A DNA stretch of 64,000 nucleotides from Asterella californica (Eukaryota; Streptophyta; Marchantiopsida; Marchantiales; Aytoniaceae). Under the pieces are notes generated by a model. It saw nothing but the letters and a program-made list of their open reading frames with translations, had not been told where the DNA came from and did no database searches. Below, piece after piece: positions 46,401 to 58,030 of the stretch. The position numbers were made by a program, and so were the translations under genes. Where the stretch lies: assembly GCA_036924285.1 (NCBI GenBank), contig JAYKYS010000011.1, positions 6,138,001 through 6,202,000 on the forward strand, in the 5' to 3' direction. Each line of letters starts with the position of its first letter. Within the stretch, counting starts at the first letter, position 1.

Positions 46401-49400
46401 CGTGGGATCGCTACATATATGACATACCGACAAGGCCCTGCTGAGTCCTCAAACTCGTTTGATCACTTTTCCTACTCATCATAACCTAACCCTCCCTGTT
46501 GGTTGCTGATGAAGTCAGAGAGCTGGTTGAGGTGCACACGACAGGAGAGAGCTCTGTTGCATGCTCTGAGTGTATCTTGTGGTAGTTAGGTGATTTCAGT
46601 GTACACCTACTCATCACCTACAGCTGTGTCCGAGAGACTTTTGTTGAGGGAATTGCCACTAACCTTCTTCCTTTGGACGGGCAAATACAGGCTCCTCTTT
46701 TACTACCTTTGTCTGCCTTCTCCTCTATTCACTCACTAAATCCGTTATCGGTATCTTCGTTCTGCTTGGATAACCTTCGTTTCTTGCAATGGATTCTATG
46801 GTTCAGCGCTATCTACGTTTTGATTTCATAACCTTCGCTTCTTTCGACATTGCAGTAGACAAATCTAGTTTGTCTTCAATTCGGCAAGGGGTTTGCATTT
46901 GGCCTTTGAAGCATTCGTTCTCTTGTCATTGTCTACTTGAATTCCACGACATACCGAGGGAACCTATTCTGGAAATGTGCTTTGCACTACACATTTCTAT
47001 CGGCACACCCTATATAACAATTCGCTAACTCCGCTCGGCATTGTTAGCGCACATTCGGCCCGTAATTGATTCTCACTGTGTACTTGGCTGGAGTAATTGC
47101 GTGATATAGTATATCTGCCATTCTCGACGTATGAAGATAACCTTCTTCCTTTATCCACTTCAGTGTTGCGAATTGCTAGGTCGATTATTCCCGGTTGCAG
47201 CTGGATTATCTATCCGTGCATTGTTCTTCTGCTTCATCTTCTTAACTCGTCCACTTTGCTCTTTGGTTTTGGTTTGCGGCTCTAATCCACAGCTTTAGCT
47301 GCTCCCTTGCACCGATCGTAAGACATCGCGTATTGTATTGGACATCTATCATGCATATATCATGCAGCTAACACCGAAAACTGCTTTACCCGTATGCGAC
47401 TATATATATCATGCACCTACTTACCAGGGGGTACTATCTTGGAAATGTGCTTTCCCTACACATTTCTTTTCAAACCATCCTCGGTTATATATATTTACGC
47501 TAACTTCTCAAACCAAGTTAGCATACATGTTCACCACTCTTTGTTACTCACCTTGTACTTGCACGGGTTCAGAATTGTTTGGGGGTTACCTTGTGCGGGG
47601 AAAGTCACTGTTTTCAGTGTAAACTGCTTTACCCGTGTGCCACTAGATATATTTCTGACATAACATGTTTTACAACCTTTACCATTCCATTCTGTGATTG
47701 GCCTTTCGCTTCCAAACTGACGTAGGCAATCTCCATGTCGGCAAGGAACCATTCAGGGCATACATTGTGCGGTGCAGCTCAGGTTCTGCTTCTCTCTATG
47801 AAATCTATGCGGTTCCTTCTACTTTTTTGCTACCGGGCTTTGGTCTTATCTTCGTTATGCATTGCCTCCGATTATCTCTTTTTGCCTTTTCCTCCCCATC
47901 TCCTTATGTTTTCTCTCACCTGACATACGACGTGATTTACTTTCACTAATCTATTGGCATTTCTCTTCACAAGCTCCATATACTACTACACTAAGAATAG
48001 AAGTTTACCCTCAGATGTTCGCGGAACTGAACAGAAACTCCTGTACCGACAAGGCCCTGCTGAGTTGGAAAAACTTCGCGCGATCACTTTTCCCACTCAT
48101 AACCCTCCCTGTTGGGTGCTGATGAAGTCATAGAGCCGGTTGAGGTGCATGCGACGAGAGAGTGTTCTGTTGCATGGTCTGCCTGTACCCTGTGGTAGTT
48201 AGGTGTTTCAGTGTACACCTACTCATTACCTACAGCTCTGTCCATGACTTTTGTTGGGAGAATTGCTTGTAACCTCTGCCTTCTTCATGGTTGACAATCT
48301 GGTGTTGTAAATGTTAGCTCGATTATTCCCGGATGCCTCTTGTTTGCTTCTCCAGAAGATGTATTTTGTGTTTCTGTATGTTTATGTTTGTCATTTTCTA
48401 GATAAGTTGCCCTTCATGCACTCTGGTTTTCGGCTTATCGCTCTATATTACAGATATAGCTGCTCTGTCGCTCTGATCGTTAGACATCGCAATTTTTACT
48501 TGCCTTCTGTCTTGCCTTCTGTCTTACAGCTACCTGGGGTACCATCTTGTAAATGTGCTTTCTCTACATTTCCCTTGCCCCGACCTCGGTTATATACATT
48601 CGCTGACTTCTCAACCAAGTTAGCATACATGTTACCACTCTTTGTTACTCACTTTGTACTTGCATGGGTTCAAAACTATTTGGGGTTACCTAAGGGTGCG
48701 AGGGAAGTTTTCTCAGAAAGCTGCTTTAGCCGTGTACCAATATATATTTCTGAGATAAATTGCTCTTCATCGCGCTTTTCGCTTGCTTACCGCTCTATAT
48801 TACAGTTATAGATGCTCTTTCGGTTACATCGTTAGGCATCGCATTTTGTACTTGCCATCTCTCCTGCACTTCCCTACCTGGGGGTACGATCTTGGAATTG
48901 TGCTTTTCTTACACATTCCCTTGGTTCGATCTCGGTTATATACAATCGCTAACCTCTCTACGTTATGCTTAACCTTCTCTTCTTTCAACATTGCAGTAGA
49001 CAAATCTAGTTTGTCTTGATTTCTGCATTGGGGTGCATTAGCCTTTGAGGCGATTAGATTTCATTGATAAATACTGCATTTGTTCTCTTGTCATTGTCCA
49101 CTCGAATTCGACTACATACCAAGGGGAACCTATTCTGGAAATGTGCGTCTCACTACGCATTTGCATGTGCTTCTCACTACACATTTCCATCGGCACACCC
49201 TCAGGTTACATAACAATTCGCTAACTCCAGTCGACATTGTTAGCGCACATTCGGCCCCTAATTGATTCTCACTATGTACTTGGTTAGGCTAATTGCGTGA
49301 TACCCCTATACTAGAGAGTGGTCCTTGAGCATATCTGCCATGCTCTACGTATGAGATAACTTTGCTTTACCCGTGTACCAGTATATATTTCTGAGACGCA

Positions 49401-52400
49401 GTCTTCTGCCGAGCTCACTGATCTGCCACTACACAAAGACGGGGTTCATCCAGAGATATTCCGGAATTGAGTAGAAACTCCTCGACCAGTAAGGCTCTAC
49501 TGATTGGTCACCTTTCCTGCTTATAGCCGAATCCTTTCTGCTGATAGTGTCTTCATATCGGGGCATCATATTCTGTCGTTCTTGTTTAGAGCGCGAAGTC
49601 GGAGTACGGTTAAGGTGCATGCCAAGGAGGTGTGAATACCAGCATGCTCTGCTTGTGCGTAGTTAGGTGTTTGAGCAGAATTATCGAATGTTTTCTGAAG
49701 TATGGATCTATCCTTCTTGATCGCTGTGTGCCTAAAGTTTAATCTCATAACTAAGGCGCACGCTCGTCTCTCCTCCTTTTTTTATTTGGGTTACTATATC
49801 ATTCGCGTGATGTGTTCTTCCACTCACTATGTATTTCTCTGGGTTCCAACTTCTCGGGTTACCTCAGTGCATGAGGATAGTTCTTGCATCGAACTGCTGT
49901 AGTCATGGACCGGTATACTTTTCTCTTTTCTCTTACTTATAGAAGTGGATCGTACACCCGACCTGCAGCCGTAACCTATACGGTTGTTTTATTCTTCGTA
50001 CTGTGTGTGTACAGTCGTGTTTCTTGAGGCACGAGTTCTTTTGTTCTTATTATGTACTATCACTCTTTCTTGTTGTGCAAAAAATTGACAGGCGGTTGCC
50101 AGTGAGGGTGCCACTGACGATGCTAAAAAAAGAGGCGATGCGTTTGCTCAAGCGTTTCGAGCTCATCTCGCCAGGTAAGATGGCTTTGTAAACGTGAAGG
50201 ATGTGAAAGTTTTAGCATGAAAGTGACAGATGCTACCTGTCAGCAGGAATAAGTTGCGAGCTATAATAGAGAAGAACCAGCAGCTTTTTCTGTAAAGGTT
50301 TGTTTGTACACTAGACGTCTATGTAGAGAACAATACGGTTACTACATCAATCAGTGGTCTATGTCTTTGTTTCATAACTTCACATCACCATTCCTACTTT
50401 CTGGAATGTACATATAGACTTTTGGTTGACTACCAAGTAGCGATATCCTCGTTAGAGTCGAAGATGCACTGAAACAGTTTTGTCTTACTTGTTTTCTTTT
50501 CGCTTCCTCTTCTTTGATCTTACAGTATGGAAATCTGGCTCTAGTACATTGTCTTGGCAGATGTCTAATGTTCACTGCTGCATTTTGTCAGACTTAGCGA
50601 AGAGCCCGCTGCCTATGGAAAATTAGGTTTGGCAAACCTTCTTGAGTTGAGAGAAGAATGTTTACGGGAGTTCCACTTCGCGGATGCTTACCGAGCCATC
50701 AAACAAAGGTGAATTATCAACCCTCACAAGGTTTCGCACAAGAGGAGTTAATCCAAATCAGCCTTTGCGAATCTCTTTACCTCTGCTATTTGTAACGGGT
50801 ACTTTCTTGATTTAAAATATAGAAAGCTTTCAGTACTGAAGCGAACTATCAGCCATGCAAAGAGAAGATTATAAGGAACAGTATTTGTGTCTAAAGGACA
50901 TGGTTCTGACGTACAGTGAACTGTGTTGGGTCTGGCCTGGGCTGGGGATTCAGAGAAAACGAAGCAGCATTGGCTGTTTTGCCCGATCTTCTTTCGGAGC
51001 TTGATACCATGACTCCGGTATGCAGTTCTCTTACTTACAGTTCAGTCATTCACTTGCACTGTTTGATAGAGGTGATAGTTACATCAGTTAACCGGTACAG
51101 ATTTGTTCGTCTTGGCTTATATGCTGTTGGAACTCGTCTGTACAGAGTGAAAGGATACTGGCACTTATTGAAGGGCTTCTTGCTGCCAATATATTTGACT
51201 GGGGTTCCAAGGCATGTGTGGAGCTATATCGTAGTGGTACCATCATGGAGATATATAGAATGAGCCGGAACAAGATGCAACGACCTTGGCGGGTGAAAAT
51301 CTCTCCTTTCAGTTTGTATTTTGTTTTCTTGTCTAGTTCTGAAACTTGCATGTCCAAGCATCAGACTCTGATGAAATCTGTATATATCTAGTGCTCACCA
51401 TCAACACTTTTGTTGTTGACCAGGTGGATGACTTTGACTTGTTGAGGAAGAGGTGGATAGGAGAGGATGGTGCTGCTGAATCACCCAAACCTCATAAGAG
51501 AGCTCTTCTGTTCGTGGACAACGCTGGCGCTGACATTGTGCTAGGAGTGATCCCCTTCGCCAGGGAACTTTTAAAACGTGGAACAGAGGTGCGATGCTCA
51601 TCATGAGTTTTCGATGTCTGATACTCTCGTGAAGATTCGCATCTGGATAATGAATCGCTTCGTTATTTGCTCCTGTGCGAGATGATACGCTTTCTCTAGT
51701 GTGTGTTCCGCGGTTGTCAGTTAACAGTGCCTATTGTCTTTACCCATTTCACTTCATTCGGACAAATGTCTAAGGGTGCTAGTGGTGTACACTATGACAG
51801 GTGGTTCTCGTTGCAAACTCCCTACCAGCTATTAATGATGTTGTTGCCACTGAAATACCCCCGATGATAGCAGAGGCCGCAAAGGTAACATGATTTATTC
51901 ATCTCTTCTTATATGTCTTGATTATGAATGTTATGAGCTGTGGATGAGAGAAACACAAATAGAAAGCCTTCAGCCATAAGGAGAAAGGCCTAAATGAATT
52001 GTGCTTAATTTACGTGTTTGGGTCGATCTTGCAGCACTGTGACATACTTCGGAAGGCTGCAGAAGTGGGTGGATTGTTGTATGATGCCGTATCCTCTAGT
52101 AACGATCATGACCAGCATAGTGAAAATGGTTCTGTGCCACCGTTATACGTAGTTGCGAGTGGAAGTGGTAGTCCATGCATCGACTTTCGACAAGTGAGCT
52201 CGGAGATTGCCGAGATTGCAAAGGATGCAGATCTGGTACAAGGCCTCTACCTTAATGTGCATTGTCGTTACTCCTTGTATCTCTACTGTGTCAGATGGAA
52301 GTCAGGGCTCTGCCGACATCTTCAGATCCAGCTTCTAGCGAAATTGCTAGAAACCTGCTCCTCATTGTGAGTGTGGGCTTTGGGCACAGGTTGTTCTGGA

Positions 52401-52680
52401 GGGCATGGGTCGAGCTGTGCATACGAACTATAATGCAAAATTTAAGTGTGACGTTTTGAAGGTACGAAGCAGATGACTTATTAGTCTGATTTTTCGAATA
52501 CTATGGAAGCTTTCTTTTTGCAATTATAGACTCCCATGGCATCACCATTTATTTTTGTCTTGGACTTCTTTTCGCGTGATGCAGCTTGCGATGATAAAGA
52601 ATCAAAGATTGGCAGAGAAACTGGTGCTGGGTTCCATCTACGATTGTATATGCCGTTACGAACCAGGGCAACAGGTTTAA
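40464..52680 (+). CDS. PANK2: Bifunctional type II pantothenate kinase / DUF89 phosphatase (plant PANK2 type)
   Basis: This gene has 22 coding exons (891 residues): 40464-40644, 41013-41252, 41492-41547, 42068-42184, 42488-42607, 42771-42865, 42955-43048, 43401-43532, 43850-43962, 44291-44483, 44820-45031, 45327-45371, 45647-45695, 50092-50174, 50592-50708, 50954-51017, 51146-51292, 51424-51588, 51801-51884, 52035-52235, 52390-52461, 52585-52680. All introns are GT-AG and phases agree. Residues about 50-430 are the kinase (ATP-dependent phosphorylation of pantothenate, first step of CoA synthesis), with DIGGSLVKL (58-66), [17 protein letters not shown] and [11 protein letters not shown] (Arg 247 kept). 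Residues about 550-891 are the DUF89 metal-dependent phosphatase, which acts on 4'-phosphopantetheine and its damaged forms, with FVDNAGAD (Asp 718, Asn 719), NSLPAIND (Asp 754) and VVLEGMGR. The 36-residue spacing of Asp 718 to Asp 754 agrees with the catalytic residues I recall for human PANK4. Length is close to the Arabidopsis protein (about 900). No transit peptide is evident. Confidence 0.95.
46428..49690. repeat. Diverged repeat blocks inside the 4.4-kb intron 13
   Basis: Intron 13 (45696-50091) is far longer than the others (about 90-550 bp). Block P (GACAAGGCCCTGCTGAGT to ACTTTTGTTG) is at 46428-46660, again at 48043-48275, and decayed near 49480-49690. Block R (CATTGCAGTAGACAAATCTA onward) is at 46850-46990 and 48988-49150. 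Block Q (CTTGGAAATGTGCTTTCCCT and variants) occurs near 46970, 47440, 48550, 48890 and 49135. Frames in this interval are not exons. Confidence 0.8.
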
Positions 52681-52784
52681 ACACCTTAATGATTTGTTTG
52701 ATTTGATCTCAACTCGACCTCTCCATTGGAGGCTCAGTGTTGAAGACTTTTGTAAATTCAAGAATTGCTTAACACAGAAAGTGC

Positions 52785-52790
52785 AATAAA
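52785..52790 (+). terminator. Probable poly(A) signal of the pantothenate kinase gene
   Basis: AATAAA 105 bp after the stop codon. Confidence 0.5.
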
Positions 52791-53843
52791 ATTTCACCGC
52801 CTGGTACTGCCTTAGTGCCTGCGCCCTTCACTTCTGGCAATCACTCAGTCAAAGGGTCTTTCGTCACAGCTTTTGGCATTTGAATCCATTCTCCCTTCTA
52901 TGTCAACGGGCGGGACTAAAAAGTATCCCAGACTAAAAAGTAATTCTGACGTGTAGGCCTCCAGTTGAAAGTCTGATCCACATTCGAGTCCCACTCTACC
53001 ATTCTGCCTTCGGACTTCGGTGAGGGAAAAGTCTACGAAAGACCTCGTGAAAAGTGCATAATAAATGGGCGATAATCAGTGTGTTTGCTGGGGTGCTGTA
53101 ATTTGCGAAAATGCTAGACTGCATGTCAGCAAATCACAGGCAAGAAGGGTCTTGACACCTGGGGAGTGCGTGCACCATTGATACCATCGTTATGTACTAC
53201 TGAAGGAGCCGGAAGACTTCTCGCCTTGGCGAAGCTCAAAACAACATGGAGCGGAAAGCAGTACACATGAGGGCACAGAGGAAAGTGTTCGTCAGATGGT
53301 CACCGAGTCACTACTTTTTTAAGGTCCAAACCGTTGCTCCTACGTGGGCCTGCGGAAGTTTCAGTAGTAAGGAATCGTCCTCGTGTGGTTCCTTGTCGAA
53401 GAGGACTTCCATCGTCACCTTCACGTGACTCAACGTGAGCAATTACGCGAGGAAAATATAACGTACAAGCGAGTAAGTTGATTATTGTTGTCGGGAAGGC
53501 AAGCGACTGTGAATGGCTCGAGGGGAAGCAGATGTGAAGAGGAGGAGAAGTCGAGCCTAGCTAGCTGAAATTGCCCGGCTGCTCTTCGTCCCTCATGAGA
53601 TTCCCTATTCTGTCAAATAGTCGAAGCACTGTGCCCTTTGAGAACCGGTTAAGACTTTTCTTCGAACATGAGCTTGAGGCTTTACGAGGCTGTGAGTGAG
53701 GTCTCAAGTGGCGGTGCGGAAGGGAGGGAGTGGGGAGGTGTGGCGAGGTGAGGAGTAGAGGCGAACGGGGAAGCATGAAGATCGGAGTGGTGGAGTTGCA
53801 GCAGTGGATTATGACTAGGTTTGAGTAATTCTCTTTATGAGCA
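52791..53843. other. Intergenic; probable promoter of the C45-type hydrolase
   Basis: No supported gene. A TATA-like AAAATATAA occurs near 53453, and the 200 bp before the start codon are G-rich. Promoter identity is inferred from position only. Confidence 0.4.
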
Positions 53844-55256
53844 ATGGAGAACTGCAGATGGTCGAGAAGGATGATATGCCTCTTCTTGCTTGGACTACTG
53901 ACTGTTGATATCCAAGGGCTGGTAACCAGTGATGGCGTTCAGCAGCACCAGGAGCAGCAGAAGTGTCCCGGAGAAGGCTGGACTGGGCATGTACTGGAGG
54001 ACAGTCCTCGTTTGGTAGCAAAAGACCGAAGCGGGGAGAGATACGAGGTCGGAAGTCCAGGCGATCTTCTTGCAGTTGTGCACATGCGCGGATCGCCTTT
54101 CGAGTTAGGTCGAGCTCACGGTGTTCTCCTCCGCTCCGAGATACAAAACATGTACCTTCGCCTTTTCGAGCACATGGAGGATCAGCTGATCGTCGCACTC
54201 CACTTGACATTACTGCCCGATGTTATAGGCAGAAAAATCGCTCGACTGGCCCTAAACGCTGCCCTCGATGCAACGTACCTTATGACGGTCATGTACACTC
54301 CATCTCGCTTTGTGGACGAAATGATAGGGCTAGCTCAAGGGGCACAGGTCGACTACGACGACGTCGTCCGTGTCCAAATGATTCCAGAGCTCATGCAAGC
54401 GTCGTGCTCGATGCTGGGCTCTTGGGGTCCAGCGACTTGGCTGTCGAGGAAATTGCATGAAGAAGGGAAAGGTTGCGGTCTTTATCAAATGCGAGCACTG
54501 GACTGGGACATGGAAGCTCCGATCGTTGACTATCACACGGTTCTCTACTATCACCCGGCAGATGGCAATTCATTTGCCACTTTCTCTTGGGCGGGATTCA
54601 TCGGATGCGTCACAGGCTACTCTGGTCGGCTGGGGATATCTGAAAAGGTGTGGATGAATTACACCGGTGGCAGTAGCAGAAAAGGCATGCCCTGGCATTT
54701 TGTCCTTAGAGATATTTTGCAGCAGACGAACAGCATCCATGAGGCTATGGCGCTGCTGGCAGCGACTTCACGGACTTGTCCAATTCTAGTTGGTATTGGG
54801 TCTCGAGAAGATAACAAATTTATCCTCGTGGGTTACTCGTCGGATTCATTGGAGCTGTATGATGACAAGAATTTCACCATGATCACATCGTCGACACCAC
54901 CAGCACAGAGTTCGGACTATGAGTTTCCAGGGGTAGTGTTTGTAGACAAGTATGTGCAGCCTTCTGGGGATGAATGCATGCCCTCGATTGTGAAGGATTT
55001 ATACGGCAAGCTCGATGAGGCTGCTCTGTTGGACATGGTCTCGAAGCAGGAGACGGGAGGAATGCACACCGCCCTTTATGATTTTTCCGCCAACCATGTT
55101 TTGTTTAGCTGGGCTGCTGTAAACGTAGAAACAGGGGACGTTGTTCCTGCGTACAAACGAAACTATATCAGACTGAATATGACTTCACTTCTGAATCCAG
55201 TACCTCGGTGTCCTCCTCCACCCCACTCTCCGAGAAGAGGCCTTTCTTGTATGTAG
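53844..55256 (+). CDS. Secreted C45-type Ntn hydrolase (acyltransferase / acid-ceramidase-like)
   Basis: Intronless, 470 residues. Residues 10-25 form a hydrophobic signal peptide (MICLFLLGLLTVDIQG). The body matches the peptidase C45 / acyl-CoA:6-aminopenicillanate acyltransferase fold, which also covers NAAA and Dictyostelium Dcd1 proteins: VVHMRGSPFELGRAHG (78-93), an alpha-helical pro-region, then QASCSMLGSW with Cys 188 as probable nucleophile. RALDWDME (217-224) takes the place of the family's RN.DWD motif, followed by SWAGFIGCVTGYSGRLGISE. In the family the Cys is exposed by autocatalytic cleavage and attacks amide bonds such as N-acyl amides or ceramide; the substrate here is unknown. 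Possible N-glycosylation sites (NYT, NFT, NMT) fit secretion to vacuole or wall. The start is the first ATG of the frame and gives the signal peptide. A phospholipase-B-like hydrolase is the alternative. Confidence 0.65.
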   Translation: MENCRWSRRMICLFLLGLLTVDIQGLVTSDGVQQHQEQQKCPGEGWTGHVLEDSPRLVAKDRSGERYEVGSPGDLLAVVHMRGSPFELGRAHGVLLRSEIQNMYLRLFEHMEDQLIVALHLTLLPDVIGRKIARLALNAALDATYLMTVMYTPSRFVDEMIGLAQGAQVDYDDVVRVQMIPELMQASCSMLGSWGPATWLSRKLHEEGKGCGLYQMRALDWDMEAPIVDYHTVLYYHPADGNSFATFSWAGFIGCVTGYSGRLGISEKVWMNYTGGSSRKGMPWHFVLRDILQQTNSIHEAMALLAATSRTCPILVGIGSREDNKFILVGYSSDSLELYDDKNFTMITSSTPPAQSSDYEFPGVVFVDKYVQPSGDECMPSIVKDLYGKLDEAALLDMVSKQETGGMHTALYDFSANHVLFSWAAVNVETGDVVPAYKRNYIRLNMTSLLNPVPRCPPPPHSPRRGLSCM

Positions 55257-57347
55257 CTCTTTCGGAGCTGATGTTATAACATACGCCAGCATGAAGTTCA
55301 TCCACTTGGGCGTCTCTTGAGCTTATCGCAGAGAGACTTGCCCTTTCTTTCCGCAAACAATTCAAGAGTTAATTCGGGAATTCATTCATCCCCTGCCCCA
55401 GTAAGTACGTGCTGTTCTTTTGATACTTCCCAGTTGAAAGTGTTCGGCAATCTTGTGAATAATTCTTGCAGCTGATGCCGCTCCCCCACCTCCTCTGAGT
55501 GGCTGAGGCCATCGTTGTAGATATATCTTGTTTTAGAATGTGAAGGTAAAGTCTGAAAGGAACTTGTAGCGTAAGGCAGATCTGTTCATTTGTGTATATT
55601 AGAAGAAGAGAACGGTCAACCTGCACTCGAACAGGCCCTAATGAACGTCAATCGAGGTGATTGTTGGCAGTTTGGAGCTTGGGCTTTCTGGAAGAGAAAC
55701 AGAGCTAGAGATAAACGGTCGAAGTGTAGGAACTGAAGGAAATCTGCCGAGCTTGAGCTGCATACACAAAGCTCTGCTCATTTGTACTTCAAACCTTCAG
55801 AGACAGACTTACCTAGAAAAGTGTCTTCCTGCGAGATGAATGTTCAGATTTTCAGGAAACTCGAGGCCGGGACTGCTTTTCTTCAGTCTTAGGCGAGGTA
55901 TCCACTGAAAGGTCTTCGTGCAGTCGTCCGCATAATATGGTGGTGTCAGTCAATCAGCTTAATCTCTTACCGTAAAACCAGAGAGGGTTCTCGGGATCTG
56001 GGAACTTATCGATTCACACATCTTGGTCTCCAAGATGCGCGAAATCTAAACAATCGATTCTCACGTCTGTTTGAAGGTCATTCGGATATGAATGAACGGG
56101 AACAAAAACTTATAATTCTCTTTGACTGAACCATCTTGTAAAACAAAACCTTAATCTCTGATTTCAGTGGAGACGTACTATACTTTGCCCCATGGAAAAT
56201 CTCTACGGCAAGACTAGATATTCTGTTATGGAGACGTAGCCTTAGAGTACGATCATATCAACCCCAAGCGAACGCATGGATCTAGTTGACGAGAACTTAG
56301 AAGACAAAGAGACAAGTTCTCATGCGAAGGTTGTGTGTAAATCACAGGAAGAAGAAAAGGACGAAAACAAGAAAAGCATACAGATGGGGTAAAGCCCAGA
56401 GAAGCAAAACCACGGTAAGAACCGCCAAACGAAAAACAATATTTATGCTTCTTGAGTTTCGCCTGGAAGAAAAGAAGAGGGAATGGATAGAATCCATGTT
56501 TCTATAATAAAAAGGTTGGATTCTTAGGTTGGTCTATGTATTCAGAGGTTTTTGTATGTTCTTGGGATTTTGATTCATATTATGTCCATCGTCTATTATT
56601 CTGTTCTATCGTCAAGTTTTTACTCATCTCCTAAGTGCAATATATAGAAAAAAAAGTAAAAAGAAAGTAAGAAAATAGGTGTACAAGCAAAAGTTTAATG
56701 AACTGTGTCATACACAGAAATAAATGAATTTCATTTGATAATCATGTTTATTATCAGTAAATATATAAGAATGCAGCACTGAATGACCGTAACCTTCCAT
56801 TTCACTGAGCAAGTTACGGTTATTCGATGGACCCCGTAGATCCTGTTTTAGTTCATGTACTCCTTAAATAACAAGTTCACTCCATTCGTTGATTCTTAGA
56901 ATTGTCTTCTTTAATTCTTTGTATTCCTAAATGACAAAGTCATTTGCGATCAAGTAGACTTCTCTCAACTCGAATTCATTGAACACATTTCGAGAGTCTT
57001 TAGGTCTGAATGACGGGTTCTAATGCATCGGTTCTATCGATCTCCAAGTTCCGCACCATATTTGTGAATTCAAGTTCACCTGAAGGACCTCTAATAGTTT
57101 TACAAGATGTTTATTGAGAATGATTAGTGGAGCGCAACATGAGACACACGTAATGCAGATATTTTATAGTAAATTCGTGGAGTTGCATCCATTGGTAGAC
57201 CAACCGTAGTTTCTAAAATCACTTTGTCGTGTTCATGACATGATACCAGAGAAATGCTGATGTGGTAGATCCTCGTCAAAATTCAGAGTAAGACTGTGTC
57301 CAAGATCTTGGAGCTAATGAAAAAAGTGGAGGTCACTTTCGCACTAA
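55257..57347. other. No supported gene
   Basis: 3' flank of the hydrolase gene, then AT-rich intergenic sequence. Short frames near 55657-55839 and 56322-56507 lack homology. Confidence 0.5.
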
Positions 57348-57387
57348 ATGATAATATACTAGCTTGAGAAAGCTAGTATATTATCAT
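57348..57387. repeat. Perfect palindrome with 18-bp arms
   Basis: ATGATAATATACTAGCTT, loop GAGA, then the exact reverse complement. It is unrelated to the A and B palindromes at 24-36 kb. Confidence 0.95.
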
Positions 57388-57458
57388 GTATGTAAGCTTG
57401 CATTGTGTCACATTTTATTACTAAGTACTATGATGCATTCTAGACAAATTGTCGATGT

Positions 57459-58030
57459 ATGCGTTTTATAATCGATTGGAATTCAGTTCTGATGTTGTTT
57501 CTAACTGTTACTAGTTGTCAAAGGCAATCAAACAAAACTCATCACCAAGAACTCAATGACTTCCAAGCAATTGCAAAAAGAACTACCAATTATTCTACTT
57601 ATTGGAAGTCCACTTTTGCAACAAAGACATTGATATCTACGTCGGCTGAGAATAGTGAGAAGATTGTAAAGATTGGATTAATGCTGGATTCAACTTGGAC
57701 ATTGTACTTGTACAGGTTAAGACAAACATCTACTATAACTTGGAGGTATAAATTTTGGACACAGATGGATCAGTTGTGGAGTTTGGACTGAACGTAAGCT
57801 TTCTGATTTATTCAAAACTGGTTGGCACCAAGTCTGAATCAAAAAATATGATTGCACAGGTGGAGACCATAGAGAGAAATGAATGTTCAAACGCTAGTCA
57901 AAGTTCAGACATTGCGACATTGCGAAGGTTCAAGAAAGCGATGACTTCATTTCAGCATCTTTGAAGGATTTGGACGATGAAGACAAGATCTTGATTCGTA
58001 TTCATGACTCCAATCTGAATTGTAAGTGAT
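57459..58030 (+). pseudogene. Possible gene relic, family unknown
   Basis: Three plus-strand frames read on from each other: about 57475-57665, then NLDIVLVQVKTNIYYNLEV (about 57690-57748), a TAA, LDTDGSVVEFGLN to SSDIATLRRF (57755-57930), and finally SLKDLDDEDKILIRIHDSN (about 57957-58030). The composition is protein-like, but I do not recognise a family. It could equally be a transposon remnant. Confidence 0.3.

Noticed and set aside
46789..49265. Many plus-strand frames of 60-166 residues between exons 13 and 14 of the pantothenate kinase gene
   Set aside because: They lie in intron 13 and repeat each other because the DNA blocks repeat. None continues the protein, and exon 14 at 50092 joins in frame with exon 13.
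50916..50953. Start of a separate protein at 50916
   Set aside because: The bases before 50954 end in TTCAG, and the phase requires the exon to begin at 50954; the extension is intron read-through.
53561..54210. Minus-strand frames opposite the C45-type hydrolase
   Set aside because: Shadows of the plus-strand gene. The plus frame has a signal peptide and family motifs.
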